In this document: piece after piece, positions 8,108-17,563 of the stretch
Layout of the letters: the number at the start of each line of letters is the position of its first letter
Position numbering within the stretch: position 1 is the first letter of the stretch
From: Glaciecola sp. KUL10
GTDB taxonomy: Bacteria > Pseudomonadota > Gammaproteobacteria > Enterobacterales > Alteromonadaceae
DNA length: 64,000 bases
Assembly (NCBI RefSeq): GCF_003203515.1
Contig: NZ_BGNG01000006.1
Location: forward strand, 62,001-126,000
Direction of reading: 5' to 3'
Position numbers and translations under genes: made by a program
Notes under the pieces: model-generated
Told to the model about the DNA's origin: nothing
The model's database searches: none
What the model saw: only the letters and a program-made list of their open reading frames with translations

Positions 8108-9148
8108 ATGCCAAACAGTTCAGCAACGAATGACTTTGTGACCACGCTAGACGTGGAGGTTCCAGAAGAAGGAAAGTGGCAAGAGGTCGCTCAAGGCATT
8201 TTTTGGATACGCATGCCATTGCCGTTCGATTTAAATCATATTAATTTATATCTTCTTAAAGACGGTGATGCTTTTACCTTGATTGATACCGGAATCGGTA
8301 CGTCTGCGACCAAGGATTGCTGGGAAAGTCTAATCGAGCGTTACAACATTAAGCTAAAGCAAGTTATTGTGACGCACATGCATCCTGATCATATTGGGCT
8401 GGCTGGTTGGCTAACTGAGCGCTTTCAAGTGCCCTTGTTAATGACTTATGCCGAATACTTTACTGCGCGCGCGATTGTCGCTGGTGGACAAGGCGCTGAT
8501 AATTGGCAAGACAAAGTTTATTTACAACGCGCAGGCTTTGATGAGGAGTATATTGAGAAAAACACGCAGTCTAAAAACGGTATTCGCAAAGTGGTTTCGC
8601 CCATTCCGCTTAGCTATTTTAGGCTTCAACATGACAGTGAAGTCAAAATCGGCGATGACACTTGGAAAGTAATGGTCGGTCGAGGCCATTCACCTGAGCA
8701 TGCTTGTCTTTATTGTGAGTCTAGGCAGATTTTGATTTCGGGTGATCATGTGTTGCCGCAAATCTCTCCAAATATTGGCGTATACAACACTGAACCCGAG
8801 GGTAATACGCTCAAGCTGTATTTAGAAACCTTACCGCAGTTCTTAACGTTGCCACAAAATACATTGGTCTTACCTTCGCATAAGCAACCTATTTATGGCT
8901 TACATAATCGGGTAAATGAATTGCTTGCACATCATCATGAGCACCTTGAAAATCTACTTGATTTTTGCCAAGAGCCACGCAATTTAGTGCAGTGTTTACC
9001 GATACTATTTAAGCGAGAATTAAACGAACACAATATGTTTTTCGCAGTGGCCGAATGCCTATCTCATTTGAATTACTTGATGTACGAAAACAAAATTAAA
9101 CGAACGCTTGAAAATAAACAGTATCGTTATCAAGCGATTATCACTTAA
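8108..9148 (+). CDS. MBL-fold metallohydrolase
   Basis: 346 residues of the metallo-beta-lactamase fold. The metal site is H90-M-H92-P-D94-H95 in VTHMHPDHIGLAGW. GRGHSPEHACLY gives the next His, SGDHVLP the bridging Asp, and LPSHKQPI the last His. This arrangement fits the glyoxalase II-like branch, where many members act on thioesters or lactones. After the catalytic domain, from about residue 270, there is a helical C-terminal part (NRVNELLAHHHEHLENLLDF), as in family members with a winged-helix tail. Substrate unknown. The diguanylate cyclase gene follows 67 bases downstream in the same direction. Confidence 0.82.
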   Translation: MPNSSATNDFVTTLDVEVPEEGKWQEVAQGIFWIRMPLPFDLNHINLYLLKDGDAFTLIDTGIGTSATKDCWESLIERYNIKLKQVIVTHMHPDHIGLAGWLTERFQVPLLMTYAEYFTARAIVAGGQGADNWQDKVYLQRAGFDEEYIEKNTQSKNGIRKVVSPIPLSYFRLQHDSEVKIGDDTWKVMVGRGHSPEHACLYCESRQILISGDHVLPQISPNIGVYNTEPEGNTLKLYLETLPQFLTLPQNTLVLPSHKQPIYGLHNRVNELLAHHHEHLENLLDFCQEPRNLVQCLPILFKRELNEHNMFFAVAECLSHLNYLMYENKIKRTLENKQYRYQAIIT

Positions 9149-9179
9149 GCCTAATAATTTGTGCGAGATAGCCGATAAC

Positions 9180-9208
9180 CTACCTGAGAAGAGAGGGTAA
9201 CCAGGTAG
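9180..9208 (+). promoter_or_regulatory. Possible hairpin covering the cyclase ribosome site
   Basis: CTACCTG at 9180-9186 is the reverse complement of CAGGTAG at 9202-9208. The right arm contains the AGG that serves as ribosome site for the GTG start at 9216. The 15-base loop is purine-rich. If it folds in mRNA it would hide the ribosome site. Confidence 0.35.
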
Positions 9209-9215
9209 TAAAAAA

Positions 9216-10469
9216 GTGAAGTTTAAAGTACTAGTCATAGAATCTGATTCTGAGGCTTTGCGAGTACTTAAAAGAGTCATTGGCAAAGCTGGCTTTGATG
9301 TAGTAGTCGCAAATACGCTGATTGAAGCAAAACATATATTTGAGCATTCGACACCCGAAGAATACCTTTGTGCAGTCGTCGATTACGTTCTACCCGATGC
9401 GTTACACGGCCAAGCCATTGATTTCGCTCTGAACGCTTATATACCGGCTATTGTCATTACCAACCAGACTGACGAAGATATCCGTAAAGATATTTTACGC
9501 AGGGAAATTGTGGACTATATCCCAAAGCAGAACGCACAAATTTATGAATATTTGTCTCGTTTGCTGGAGCGTTTGGAAAAAAATCATCAAGTTGGAGTAC
9601 TGGTCGTTGACTCCTCTAGACGCAACCGTAATTCAATTGCTCCCCTTTTGAAACGACACAATTTTACAGTTTATGAGACAAATACCGCAGATAATGTTCA
9701 GGATTTGTTGTACCAACACAACAACATCAAGCTGGTCATTGTTGATGAAGATTTACCAGAGATGCAGGGAACTGAAATCGTCGCAGATATTAGGCGAAGT
9801 TTCAATAAAAGCGAAGTGAGCATTATTGGGGTATCAAGTGGTCGCAAAACAGCTTTACTCGCTAGGTTTTTGAAAAGTGGGGCAAACGATTATTTAACCC
9901 GGCCATATTGCCATGAAGAGTTTTTCTGTCGGATTATGCAAAACATTGAACACATTGAGCAAATCGATGTGATCAGAGAAACTGCTAACAAAGACTATTT
10001 AACTGGTTTATCGAATCGTCGTCATTTTTTCAATCAGGTAGAGGCCTCTATGAAACGAGGAATTGAGCAAATGAGTCTTGCCTTGTTAGATTTAGACCAT
10101 TTTAAACAGGTTAATGATAACTTCGGTCACGACTATGGTGACATGGTGTTAAAAGAAACGGCAAAATTACTAAACAAGAAACTATCAAACAAGATCTATC
10201 CCGAGTTTAAGGTTTCTCGATTTGGTGGCGAAGAGTTTTGTGTATTCATGCCCAATACTAGTTTGGAGAAAGCTGTGCAAATAATGGATGACTTTAGAGA
10301 TGTATTATCTCAAAAGGCATTTAAGATGAAAAAGAAGTCATTGAATTGTACGGTAAGTATCGGTGTAACTGATGTTTATAAACGAAACATTGAATCAATG
10401 TTAACGGTAGCCGATCAGAATTTGTACGCAGCAAAAACAGCAGGAAGAAATCGAGTACTTGCCAATTAA
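9216..10469 (+). CDS. Response regulator with two receivers and a GGDEF domain (diguanylate cyclase)
   Basis: 417 residues. Two receiver domains come first: Asp56 (VVDYVLP) in the first and Asp177 (IVDEDLPEMQG) in the second. The position of the conserved receiver Lys is Arg in the second (LTRPY). A GGDEF domain follows from about residue 260, with GGEEF at 337-341, so cyclic-di-GMP synthesis should be possible. I see no RxxD inhibitory site before GGEEF. The start is GTG with AGGTAG 8-10 bases upstream, inside a possible hairpin. No sensor kinase gene is adjacent. Confidence 0.88.
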   Translation: MKFKVLVIESDSEALRVLKRVIGKAGFDVVVANTLIEAKHIFEHSTPEEYLCAVVDYVLPDALHGQAIDFALNAYIPAIVITNQTDEDIRKDILRREIVDYIPKQNAQIYEYLSRLLERLEKNHQVGVLVVDSSRRNRNSIAPLLKRHNFTVYETNTADNVQDLLYQHNNIKLVIVDEDLPEMQGTEIVADIRRSFNKSEVSIIGVSSGRKTALLARFLKSGANDYLTRPYCHEEFFCRIMQNIEHIEQIDVIRETANKDYLTGLSNRRHFFNQVEASMKRGIEQMSLALLDLDHFKQVNDNFGHDYGDMVLKETAKLLNKKLSNKIYPEFKVSRFGGEEFCVFMPNTSLEKAVQIMDDFRDVLSQKAFKMKKKSLNCTVSIGVTDVYKRNIESMLTVADQNLYAAKTAGRNRVLAN

Positions 10470-10512
10470 GCATTACTCGATTATTAATGTTGTTTATTTA
10501 CTTTTTGCAAAA

Positions 10513-11421
10513 CTAGAGAGCTAACAAGAAATTTAATCCACCATTGATAGCGGCAACCTGAGCTTCTCGGCAATTATCAGCGTCAGTCTTGGCGCTGTCT
10601 GGGTAAACTTCAGTCGTTGTTACGTATGGCGCATCGGTTACCCCCGCACACAAAAATAATGGTTTTTTGTCGTAGCAAATAACACCGTCTGAGACAATGT
10701 CGGCACCTATTATTTGACCGTTTTTGTCTGGTGGCGCAATATGCGTGATTTTTTCCACCGACGCAATTATGGCTTTTTGAAATTCAATTTGTGGTTTTGG
10801 CGTATCTGCGACAGTGTAAAAGCCATCTGGAATTCCCCAATCACTAAATTCAACGCCATCTCTTGCCGCAAGTGCAGGTCGAAACTCACTGTCATCTGTA
10901 TCTGTGGTCTCATGTAGATCAAAATGAGCTAAGAAATCTACATCCAATGATTCAATGAACTCTATGAATAAAGCCGACTCTGGAGCAGGACTATTAGCAT
11001 AAAACGAGCGATTTGGGTCAATGGCTTCTGGGTTCCAACGATTGATTGTTTCGTAGCCCCATGGGCTCACACACGGCACAATCACTATATTAAAATGTTC
11101 GTTGTATTGATTAGCATGATTAAGAAGGAAATCAATTGCTCCTTGCACACCACTCGTTTCATACCCGTGAACACCACCACTGACTAATACAGTAGGTTTA
11201 TTTGTATCCCATTTTGAAGATTTAAATGCGTATAGCGGGTAGCGCATCGCATCGAAAGGCAATGCACCATATTTAACCTTGGCAAAGCCGACAATGTCTT
11301 CTTCGATTCTGCTGAGTACCTCTTGTGCATAGCTGCGCTTGACACTCTGTGATTCGAGCCATTGCTTTTTGTGAACATCCTGCCACGGCTGACCTGCAAT
11401 CCCAATTGGATAGTTTTGCAT
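10513..11421 (-). CDS. M14 family zinc carboxypeptidase-like protein
   Basis: 302 residues without a signal peptide. The zinc ligands of M14 peptidases are visible as H85 and E88 (GGVHGYET) and H170 (HFDLHETTD). The substrate-binding Asn-Arg pair is N137-R138 (DPNRSF), and E271 (VTTTEVYP) fits the general base. It is likely a cytoplasmic amidase or peptidase of the succinylglutamate desuccinylase/M14 group. It lies downstream of the sugar symporter gene with a 123-bp gap that contains a palindrome at 11498-11515. Confidence 0.8.
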   Translation of the reverse strand: MQNYPIGIAGQPWQDVHKKQWLESQSVKRSYAQEVLSRIEEDIVGFAKVKYGALPFDAMRYPLYAFKSSKWDTNKPTVLVSGGVHGYETSGVQGAIDFLLNHANQYNEHFNIVIVPCVSPWGYETINRWNPEAIDPNRSFYANSPAPESALFIEFIESLDVDFLAHFDLHETTDTDDSEFRPALAARDGVEFSDWGIPDGFYTVADTPKPQIEFQKAIIASVEKITHIAPPDKNGQIIGADIVSDGVICYDKKPLFLCAGVTDAPYVTTTEVYPDSAKTDADNCREAQVAAINGGLNFLLAL

Positions 11422-11497
11422 TGTGCTTTCCTAATTATTGCTCAGAGGCTATTAACGATACTTCACTACTGTAACTCATCGATATTGAATTGTTCAA

Positions 11498-11515
11498 TTT
11501 GAAAAGCGTTTCAAA
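11498..11515. promoter_or_regulatory. Palindrome, possible LacI-type operator
   Basis: TTTGAAAAGCGTTTCAAA is an 18-bp hyphenated palindrome with seven-base arms and an AGCG core. It lies 77 bases upstream of the M14 gene and just past the end of the symporter gene. Its form resembles the GAAAGCGCTTTC palindrome before the GH1 gene. Whether one regulator binds both is unknown. Confidence 0.35.
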
Positions 11516-11544
11516 ATCTTTCAAAGCATACGAAATACGTCTAA

Positions 11545-13071
11545 CTAGTTTACAGCCAGACGTCTTTCGATGAGTTCTTTGGTCATTTGGGTTTGAAGTT
11601 TTTCGGTAATCGGGTAGAGCATAATTAACCCTGCCGCCAAAAAACCGAATATCGCAGGAATAAAGCTCATTAGTTGTACCATGCCGGGAAGAGATGCCTC
11701 TATGGTTGATGGGTCCATACCTTGATAACCGTAACTGGCTAAGACGACCAAAACTAACGCACCAGCGAAGCCTCCACCTGTCTTTTGTACAAATGTGCCG
11801 GCCGAATAGAATAGGCCTGTTGCTCTGCGGCCATTTTTCCACTCTGAGTAGTCTGCAGCGTCGCCAAGCATAGAAAAAAACAAGGTAGGTAACATTGCGG
11901 CAAAGAATTCGGCGCTGCACCCGATGACAAACACCATTGTTATATCACCTGCAGGAATCCAATAAAATCCACAAGTTATGATACTCGTCGCCAATAGCGC
12001 AATAATAAATAAGTTCTTGCGACCAAATTTGTCGGCTAAATAGCTAGTGCAAAGCGCACCTAGAATAGAAACAATGAGCAGCCCTATAAAGTACTGCCCT
12101 GCCATGACTTCATCACCGATAAAATATTTAAAGTAATAAGCAATGACACCGTACTTAATACCATTAAACATCATTGTCAAAAAGCCAATACCAATTAATA
12201 TCAACCATGGCTTATTGGTCACTAGATCAAGCATATCACGCTGTGTGGCAGACACTTCTTTATCGCTTTTAATCGCTCTGTTTATTAAATAAAGCACAGT
12301 GGCAATCACCACAACAAACAATACACCAGTCGCTAGGTTTCTATAGTAAAAGAATAAGGTAATACTGATCAGTGGAATCGTGATAATCGGCAGTTGTTTA
12401 GTTAGATCCCAAAGTTCTTCTTTTAAGGTACCAGTTTGTTTGGCGGGTGCTTCGATTCGCTCTTTCGTGCTGTAGAAAGTAATGATCATTAATAAAAATA
12501 GCAGAGCGGCAAAAAGATACATCGTGTACTGATATCCAATTGCATCGTCGCCAGCGCCGAAGTACTTTACTAGACTGGGTAAAAAGCCCATGACCAAAAG
12601 GCCACCTAGAAAGGCACCCGCAAACCGAAAGCCTGATAAACTAGTTCTTTCTTTATCATCATCAGTCATGACACCCATAAGCGCGGAATAGGGTACATTA
12701 TTCACCGTATAAGCTAAGGTAAGACCAATATAAGTTACGTAAGCCCAAACTAGCTTCGCTGAGTCGCTAATATCGGGTGTGGTAAAACTCAACACCATGA
12801 ACAAACACAAAAAGGGCGTCGACCATAATATCCAAGGCCTAAATTTGCCCCATGGCGTATTTGTCCTATCTGCAATCATACCCATGATAATGTCGGTTAC
12901 ACCATCAGATAAGCGCACGACTAAAAACAATAGGGCTGCTGATGTTGCTGCAATACCAAAGGTATCTGTATAAAAAACAGCAAGATAAGCAAGTGCTCCA
13001 CGCCAAACTAGATTGGCGGCAGCATCGCCCATGGCGTAACCGACTTTTTCATAAAAGGGGAGTTTTATCAT
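11545..13071 (-). CDS. GPH-family sugar:cation symporter (MFS)
   Basis: 508 residues with twelve predicted membrane segments. The N-terminal GDAAANLVWRGALAYLAVFY and the loop DRTNTPWGKFRPWILW are hallmarks of the glycoside-pentoside-hexuronide family (MelB-like), which imports sugars with Na+ or H+. The stop of the GH1 gene is only 5 bases upstream of this ATG, so the two form an operon. The likely substrate is a beta-linked disaccharide or glucoside that the GH1 enzyme splits in the cytoplasm. The C-terminal region KNGRRATGLFYSAGTFVQK is also typical of the family. Confidence 0.88.
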   Translation of the reverse strand: MIKLPFYEKVGYAMGDAAANLVWRGALAYLAVFYTDTFGIAATSAALLFLVVRLSDGVTDIIMGMIADRTNTPWGKFRPWILWSTPFLCLFMVLSFTTPDISDSAKLVWAYVTYIGLTLAYTVNNVPYSALMGVMTDDDKERTSLSGFRFAGAFLGGLLVMGFLPSLVKYFGAGDDAIGYQYTMYLFAALLFLLMIITFYSTKERIEAPAKQTGTLKEELWDLTKQLPIITIPLISITLFFYYRNLATGVLFVVVIATVLYLINRAIKSDKEVSATQRDMLDLVTNKPWLILIGIGFLTMMFNGIKYGVIAYYFKYFIGDEVMAGQYFIGLLIVSILGALCTSYLADKFGRKNLFIIALLATSIITCGFYWIPAGDITMVFVIGCSAEFFAAMLPTLFFSMLGDAADYSEWKNGRRATGLFYSAGTFVQKTGGGFAGALVLVVLASYGYQGMDPSTIEASLPGMVQLMSFIPAIFGFLAAGLIMLYPITEKLQTQMTKELIERRLAVN

Positions 13072-13076
13072 TAGAA

Positions 13077-14417
13077 TTATTCGCTTCTTTGAGCAAGCAT
13101 TTGTTTATATGCGATACCACTTTGCTTTAATGTACGCACTTGAGTGTCATAATCAACATAAACCAATCCAAAGCGTTTAAGGTAGCCTTCAGCCCACTCA
13201 AAATTATCCATTAGGCTCCAGGCAAAATAACCGTCAACTCTAACACCCGCTTCAATGGCGTTGTTTACTGCGTTTAAGTGTTGGTCATAATATTCGAGCC
13301 TGTCGAGATCCTGGACTTCACCGTCGATTAGCTCATCAGCCATCGCTGCGCCGTTTTCAGTGATGTAAATTGGTGGTAAGTTGTATAGCTTGTTCATGCG
13401 CACTAAAAGGTCGGTCAGCGCCTTTGGATATATTTCCCATCCAATATCTGTGCGAGGATATAAATGTTCATGTTCGGTAAAAAACTCACCTTCTACGGTT
13501 GGAGCAGAATAGGTCAAACGTGTATAAAAGTTGATGCCTAAATAATCCATGGGTTGACCGATGATTTCTAGGTCGCCTTCGTGGATTTCAGGTCTTTGCT
13601 TAGCCGGCAGTAAGTCAATAATTTCTGGGTAGGCTTTATGCATGAGAGGTTTGATATACCACTGATTAGTATATTGATCGGCGAGGTCAGTGGCTTGTAA
13701 GTCGGCATCGCTTTGACTAACTGGGTAACAAGGTGTGAAATTTAATACGATACCATTAAGCGTGTCTGGGCTATTTTTTTGCAGCACTTGCATGCCTAAT
13801 CCATGCGCTAATAAGATGTGGTGAGCTGCTTTTCTTCCGAATTCCTTACTTGCTTTGCCTGGTGCATGTACACCGATTTCGTACCCTAAGAAAGCCGAGC
13901 AAAACGGTTCGTTAAAGGTCGCATAAGAGTGTACGCGATTTCCAAAAGCCTGGGTTATCAGATTTGCATAATTAGCAAATTCATATGCAGTTTGACGATT
14001 TAGCCAACCGCCCTGATCTTCTAAGTATTGTGGTAAATCCCAATGATAGAGCGTGACAAAGGGTTTGATACCTTTTTCATTAAGTCTGTCTAGCAACGCG
14101 ATGTAAAAGTCTACGCCGTCTTGGTTAACGTTACCATCTTTAGTCATGACTCTTGGCCATGAAACTGAAAAGCGATAAGCATCAACGCCAATACTCTCAA
14201 TCAGGTTTATATCTTCTTCCCATTTGTTGAAATGGTCACACGCCGTCAGTCCATTCGATGCGTCGGCTATTTTACCTGGAGTAGCGCAAAAAGTATCCCA
14301 GATACATGGAAGACGGGAGTCTGCGCCGCCCTCTATTTGAAAAGAGGCAGTTGCAACGCCATACAAAAATGATTTCTTTTGCATAGGAGAGTGAGCAGGT
14401 AACGATAGTTTTTTCAT
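13077..14417 (-). CDS. GH1 beta-glucosidase
   Basis: About 446 residues from the ATG at 14417. The acid/base Glu is in ATFNEP (residue 170) and the nucleophile Glu in YITENGAA (residue 354), with the N-terminal FLYGVATASFQIEGG signature of family 1. It should split beta-glucosides such as cellobiose in the cytoplasm, since no signal peptide is visible. The frame is open to 14474, but the extra 19 residues are not part of the family. It is first gene of an operon with the symporter, behind the palindrome GAAAGCGCTTTC at 14533-14544. Confidence 0.9.
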   Translation of the reverse strand: MKKLSLPAHSPMQKKSFLYGVATASFQIEGGADSRLPCIWDTFCATPGKIADASNGLTACDHFNKWEEDINLIESIGVDAYRFSVSWPRVMTKDGNVNQDGVDFYIALLDRLNEKGIKPFVTLYHWDLPQYLEDQGGWLNRQTAYEFANYANLITQAFGNRVHSYATFNEPFCSAFLGYEIGVHAPGKASKEFGRKAAHHILLAHGLGMQVLQKNSPDTLNGIVLNFTPCYPVSQSDADLQATDLADQYTNQWYIKPLMHKAYPEIIDLLPAKQRPEIHEGDLEIIGQPMDYLGINFYTRLTYSAPTVEGEFFTEHEHLYPRTDIGWEIYPKALTDLLVRMNKLYNLPPIYITENGAAMADELIDGEVQDLDRLEYYDQHLNAVNNAIEAGVRVDGYFAWSLMDNFEWAEGYLKRFGLVYVDYDTQVRTLKQSGIAYKQMLAQRSE

Positions 14418-14532
14418 CAGAGAGTCTTTTAAATAACAGGTTTTGCGCAGTCCAAGCCAGTTACTGATATGCATACACTGCAGCGCTTAATTTCATCATT
14501 ATGTAGTTTATAACACGTTGTTTACATAAAAT

Positions 14533-14544
14533 GAAAGCGCTTTC
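14533..14544. promoter_or_regulatory. GAAAGCGCTTTC palindrome, probable LacI-family operator
   Basis: A perfect 12-bp palindrome with a central CG pair, the usual form of LacI/GalR-family operators for sugar genes. It lies about 116 bases upstream of the GH1 start and 3 bases past the ligase stop codon. TATAAA on the reverse strand lies between it and the gene and could be part of the promoter. No LacI gene is in this window. Confidence 0.6.
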
Positions 14545-14546
14545 TT

Positions 14547-16220
14547 TTATTCTGCTAAATTTCGTAAGTTAGTCACTGTATCCGCTTCGTGGGCGGGCTT
14601 GTCCCAGCGAATTCGATGTACTCTAGGAAATCTTAATGCCAAACCTGATTTATGTCGCTTCGAAAGATGCACAGAATCAAAAGCTAGTTCAAACACCAGT
14701 TCTTTTTTAACTTCTTTCACAGGACCAAAACGCCCTACGGTATTTTGACGAATCCACTTGTCTATTTCCTTTAGTTCAACATCGGTAAAGCCCGAATAGG
14801 CTTTGCCTACCGGCAGTAAGCTCTCACCTTGCCAGCAACCAAATGTATAGTCTGAGTAGAACGAGGAACGCTTTCCGTGTCCGCGTTGGGCGTACATCAT
14901 CACCGCATCAATAAGCAGCGGATCACGCTTCCATTTAAACCACTGATTTTTCGGGCGACCAGCAATATAGAGACTATCATTGCGTTTAAGCATCAGACCT
15001 TCAATATAGCCACCGTGTTGTTGACTAGCTCGTTCTCTCAATGCTTTGGCTTCCTCCGCGCTGTCAATACCAAACGTTTGCGAAAGCATCAGCTTATCTG
15101 CATTAACAGACTCAAACCATTTATTCAGTTTACTTTGACGGACAACTAAAGAGTGTGCACGTAGATCTTCATTTCCGATTTTCAAAGCATCGTATAACAT
15201 TATGCCAACTGGGCATTCATTCATTAACTTCTTACTTGGTCTTTTCTTGTTCAGGCGCTGTTGCAACTGATTGAAACTCGCTATTTTATATGTCTTACTT
15301 TCTTGTTTTTCTTTATTCGTTTGCAAAGCAAGTAATTCACCATCGAAAACACCTGCACAAGTGTCCTCATCAAATGAAACTAGCAAATCTGGAAAGCTGT
15401 GACTGATGTCATCTCCAGTGCGGCTGAACAGGGCTTTGCCTTTTTTAGTGATCACCAGTTGAACGCGAATCCCATCAAACTTCCATTCAGCGGTCCAGTT
15501 TTTGATGTCTAAGCAATCAAGGGTAGACTCATCTATAGGGTGAGACAGCATAACGGGTTGAAAGGTAATGCTCTGTGATACGTCAGGCTTGTCGGCATTT
15601 CCTTCAAGCCAATCAAACAGGCTATCATAGGGCGGCTTGACACCATGCCAAAGGCGTTCTAGTTCTTCGACACTGTATTGCTCTTTTGCGGTTTGCTCGC
15701 TGATGCCGCGTGAAACCGCGTGCTCTTGGCCGTACTCAGCCAGTATTTTTTTGACGAACTGCGCTGACACACCGATGCGTAAGCCTCTTGTACCAAGTTT
15801 AATCAAAGCCCAGCGCTGAGCAGCATTGAGTTGATTTAATAGTGTGATTAGAAACGGCTCAATCTCTTTTTTGGGTAAGCTTTGAAATTGAGCAATCAAC
15901 TCATTTAAGCTGAGAATTTCCTCGAATTCAGCGATTGGATCATCATCTTGAGCTTGCCACAAGTGGGCGACCGTTTCGCTCATCTCGCCAACGTAGTCAT
16001 AGCTTAAGTCAAATAAAATCGGATCAACGCGCTTTGTGATGAGATCTTTGATTGTTTTTCGTTTAAAAAACTCAAGTTGTAATGTGCCTGCAATCGCGGC
16101 GATTGCCCAGCCTCTATCTGTAGGGGCTGCAACTGATAAATATTGTTTGATAAGTGCAGCTTTGGCTAAATTACTGCTCGTGAAATATAACTGGTCGACG
16201 AGTTTAGCAAAGTCGATCAT
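14547..16220 (-). CDS. ATP-dependent DNA ligase of the ligase-associated repair cluster
   Basis: 557 residues. An N-terminal helical domain (1-200) precedes the nucleotidyltransferase core. The adenylated Lys is K247 in AEWKFDGIR. SRTGDDISHSFPDL, GVFDGEL and GLMLKR supply further ligase motifs, and WFKWKRDPL the last. The C-terminal OB domain is complete. This matches the bacterial ligases that travel with an MBL-fold exonuclease, an Lhr-core helicase and the phosphoesterase PdeM. Its ATG overlaps the stop of the exonuclease gene by one base (TAATG), so translation is coupled. The main replicative ligase would be the NAD type elsewhere. Confidence 0.9.
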   Translation of the reverse strand: MIDFAKLVDQLYFTSSNLAKAALIKQYLSVAAPTDRGWAIAAIAGTLQLEFFKRKTIKDLITKRVDPILFDLSYDYVGEMSETVAHLWQAQDDDPIAEFEEILSLNELIAQFQSLPKKEIEPFLITLLNQLNAAQRWALIKLGTRGLRIGVSAQFVKKILAEYGQEHAVSRGISEQTAKEQYSVEELERLWHGVKPPYDSLFDWLEGNADKPDVSQSITFQPVMLSHPIDESTLDCLDIKNWTAEWKFDGIRVQLVITKKGKALFSRTGDDISHSFPDLLVSFDEDTCAGVFDGELLALQTNKEKQESKTYKIASFNQLQQRLNKKRPSKKLMNECPVGIMLYDALKIGNEDLRAHSLVVRQSKLNKWFESVNADKLMLSQTFGIDSAEEAKALRERASQQHGGYIEGLMLKRNDSLYIAGRPKNQWFKWKRDPLLIDAVMMYAQRGHGKRSSFYSDYTFGCWQGESLLPVGKAYSGFTDVELKEIDKWIRQNTVGRFGPVKEVKKELVFELAFDSVHLSKRHKSGLALRFPRVHRIRWDKPAHEADTVTNLRNLAE

Positions 16221-17230
16221 TAGCCTGTTTCCTCTTCTTCATAACCCACAAGCGATAACGCCTTAGCCTTGTAACCCATACTTTGAGCTTGATGAACAAG
16301 GGCTTCTTCGCGGCCATGCGTTACCCATACCTCGGAGGGATTGACCTGCGAAATCGTCTGCAATAGTTCTGGCCAATCACAATGATCAGAAATGATGATC
16401 GGCAGTTCAGCGCGACGCTGTTTTGAGCGCGCTCTTATTTGCATCCAACCGCTCGCCATCGCGGTCATCACTTCTGGGAGCTTGCGAGACCACCTGTCAC
16501 TCAGTGCAGACGGTGGAGCAAGTACTATTTCACCTGCTAGTGATTTTAAATCAGTCACTTCAGATACGGGAATAAGCTCGCCTAGAGCAACCCCGTATGA
16601 TTGATATAAGTTGCATAAATTAATTAGCGCGCCGTGCACATAAATGGCCTTTTGATAGCCAAGCTCCCGCAGGGCTATGATCACGCGCTGACATTTGCCC
16701 AGCGCATAAACGCCAACAAGATGGCACCTATTTGGAAATAACATCAGTGATTGAAGTAACTTGTTTACTTCGTCATTGATAGGAGGATGTTTAAACACGG
16801 GCAGGCCAAAGGTGGCTTCAGTGATAAACACATTACACGGTGTCACTTCAAATTCAGGGCATGTCGGATCATAGGAACGTTTGTAGTCACCTGATATCAC
16901 TAAACGCTGGCCTTGATGCTCTATCACTATTTGGGCAGAGCCTAAAATGTGCCCAGCCGGGACAAATTTAAATTCACCCTGATTGAGTGTTTTCGACTGA
17001 TGGTAATCCAATTCGTGTTGCTGCTCGGCATGGTCATCACCGTAACGAATGCGCATGATTGCCATGGTTTGCGGTGTTGCGAAAACTTCGTGATGACCTG
17101 GTCGCGCATGGTCGGCATGCCCATGAGTAATGATTGCTCGTTGAACAGGCATCAAAGGGTCGATGTATGCATCGAGTGCTTTACAAAATAAACCTTGAGG
17201 TCGTGTTTCGATCCAGTGTTCGGGGTGCAT
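16220..17230 (-). CDS. Ligase-associated DNA exonuclease, MBL fold
   Basis: About 336 residues from the ATG at 17230. The metal site is H36-G-H38-A-D40-H41 in AIITHGHADHARPGHH. GHILGSAQIVIEH and ISGDYKR give the next ligands, and VWVTHGREEAL the C-terminal His of the beta-CASP-like group. The opening WIETRPQGLFCKALDAYIDP is typical of exonucleases associated with this ligase. A longer frame from a TTG at 17287 lacks a ribosome site and precedes the conserved N-terminus. It is first gene of a two-gene operon with the ligase. Confidence 0.88.
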   Translation of the reverse strand: MHPEHWIETRPQGLFCKALDAYIDPLMPVQRAIITHGHADHARPGHHEVFATPQTMAIMRIRYGDDHAEQQHELDYHQSKTLNQGEFKFVPAGHILGSAQIVIEHQGQRLVISGDYKRSYDPTCPEFEVTPCNVFITEATFGLPVFKHPPINDEVNKLLQSLMLFPNRCHLVGVYALGKCQRVIIALRELGYQKAIYVHGALINLCNLYQSYGVALGELIPVSEVTDLKSLAGEIVLAPPSALSDRWSRKLPEVMTAMASGWMQIRARSKQRRAELPIIISDHCDWPELLQTISQVNPSEVWVTHGREEALVHQAQSMGYKAKALSLVGYEEEETG

Positions 17231-17563
17231 GTGTTTTTCTACAAGATAATTTCGAATTTTTACGCCTGATTTAATTTGCTGGGTCAAAATTGTGTAGAAG
17301 TAAGTTTAAAAAAGCATTTTTCTAGACACATTTACTTTCGTTTTGAAAAGCTTTTCGCACAAAAATAGACAGTTTGTTTCAGCGGTTAACACATGAATTT
17401 ACTTGTTACATTCTGGCGAGAAATTAAACACTTTTTTCATAAACTTTATGGTTTATTTAAACGACAAAGCATATGAAAGGCACATAAAAGTATGTTGCTT
17501 GGTCTTTGTAAATACACACACAAGAGACATTTAATTGTTTATTAAACCCGAAAGGAAATAATT

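Noticed and set aside
11435-11920. 161-codon reverse-strand frame in the symporter region
   Set aside because: It reads the symporter gene in another frame, is rich in Arg, Cys and Trp, and has no support.
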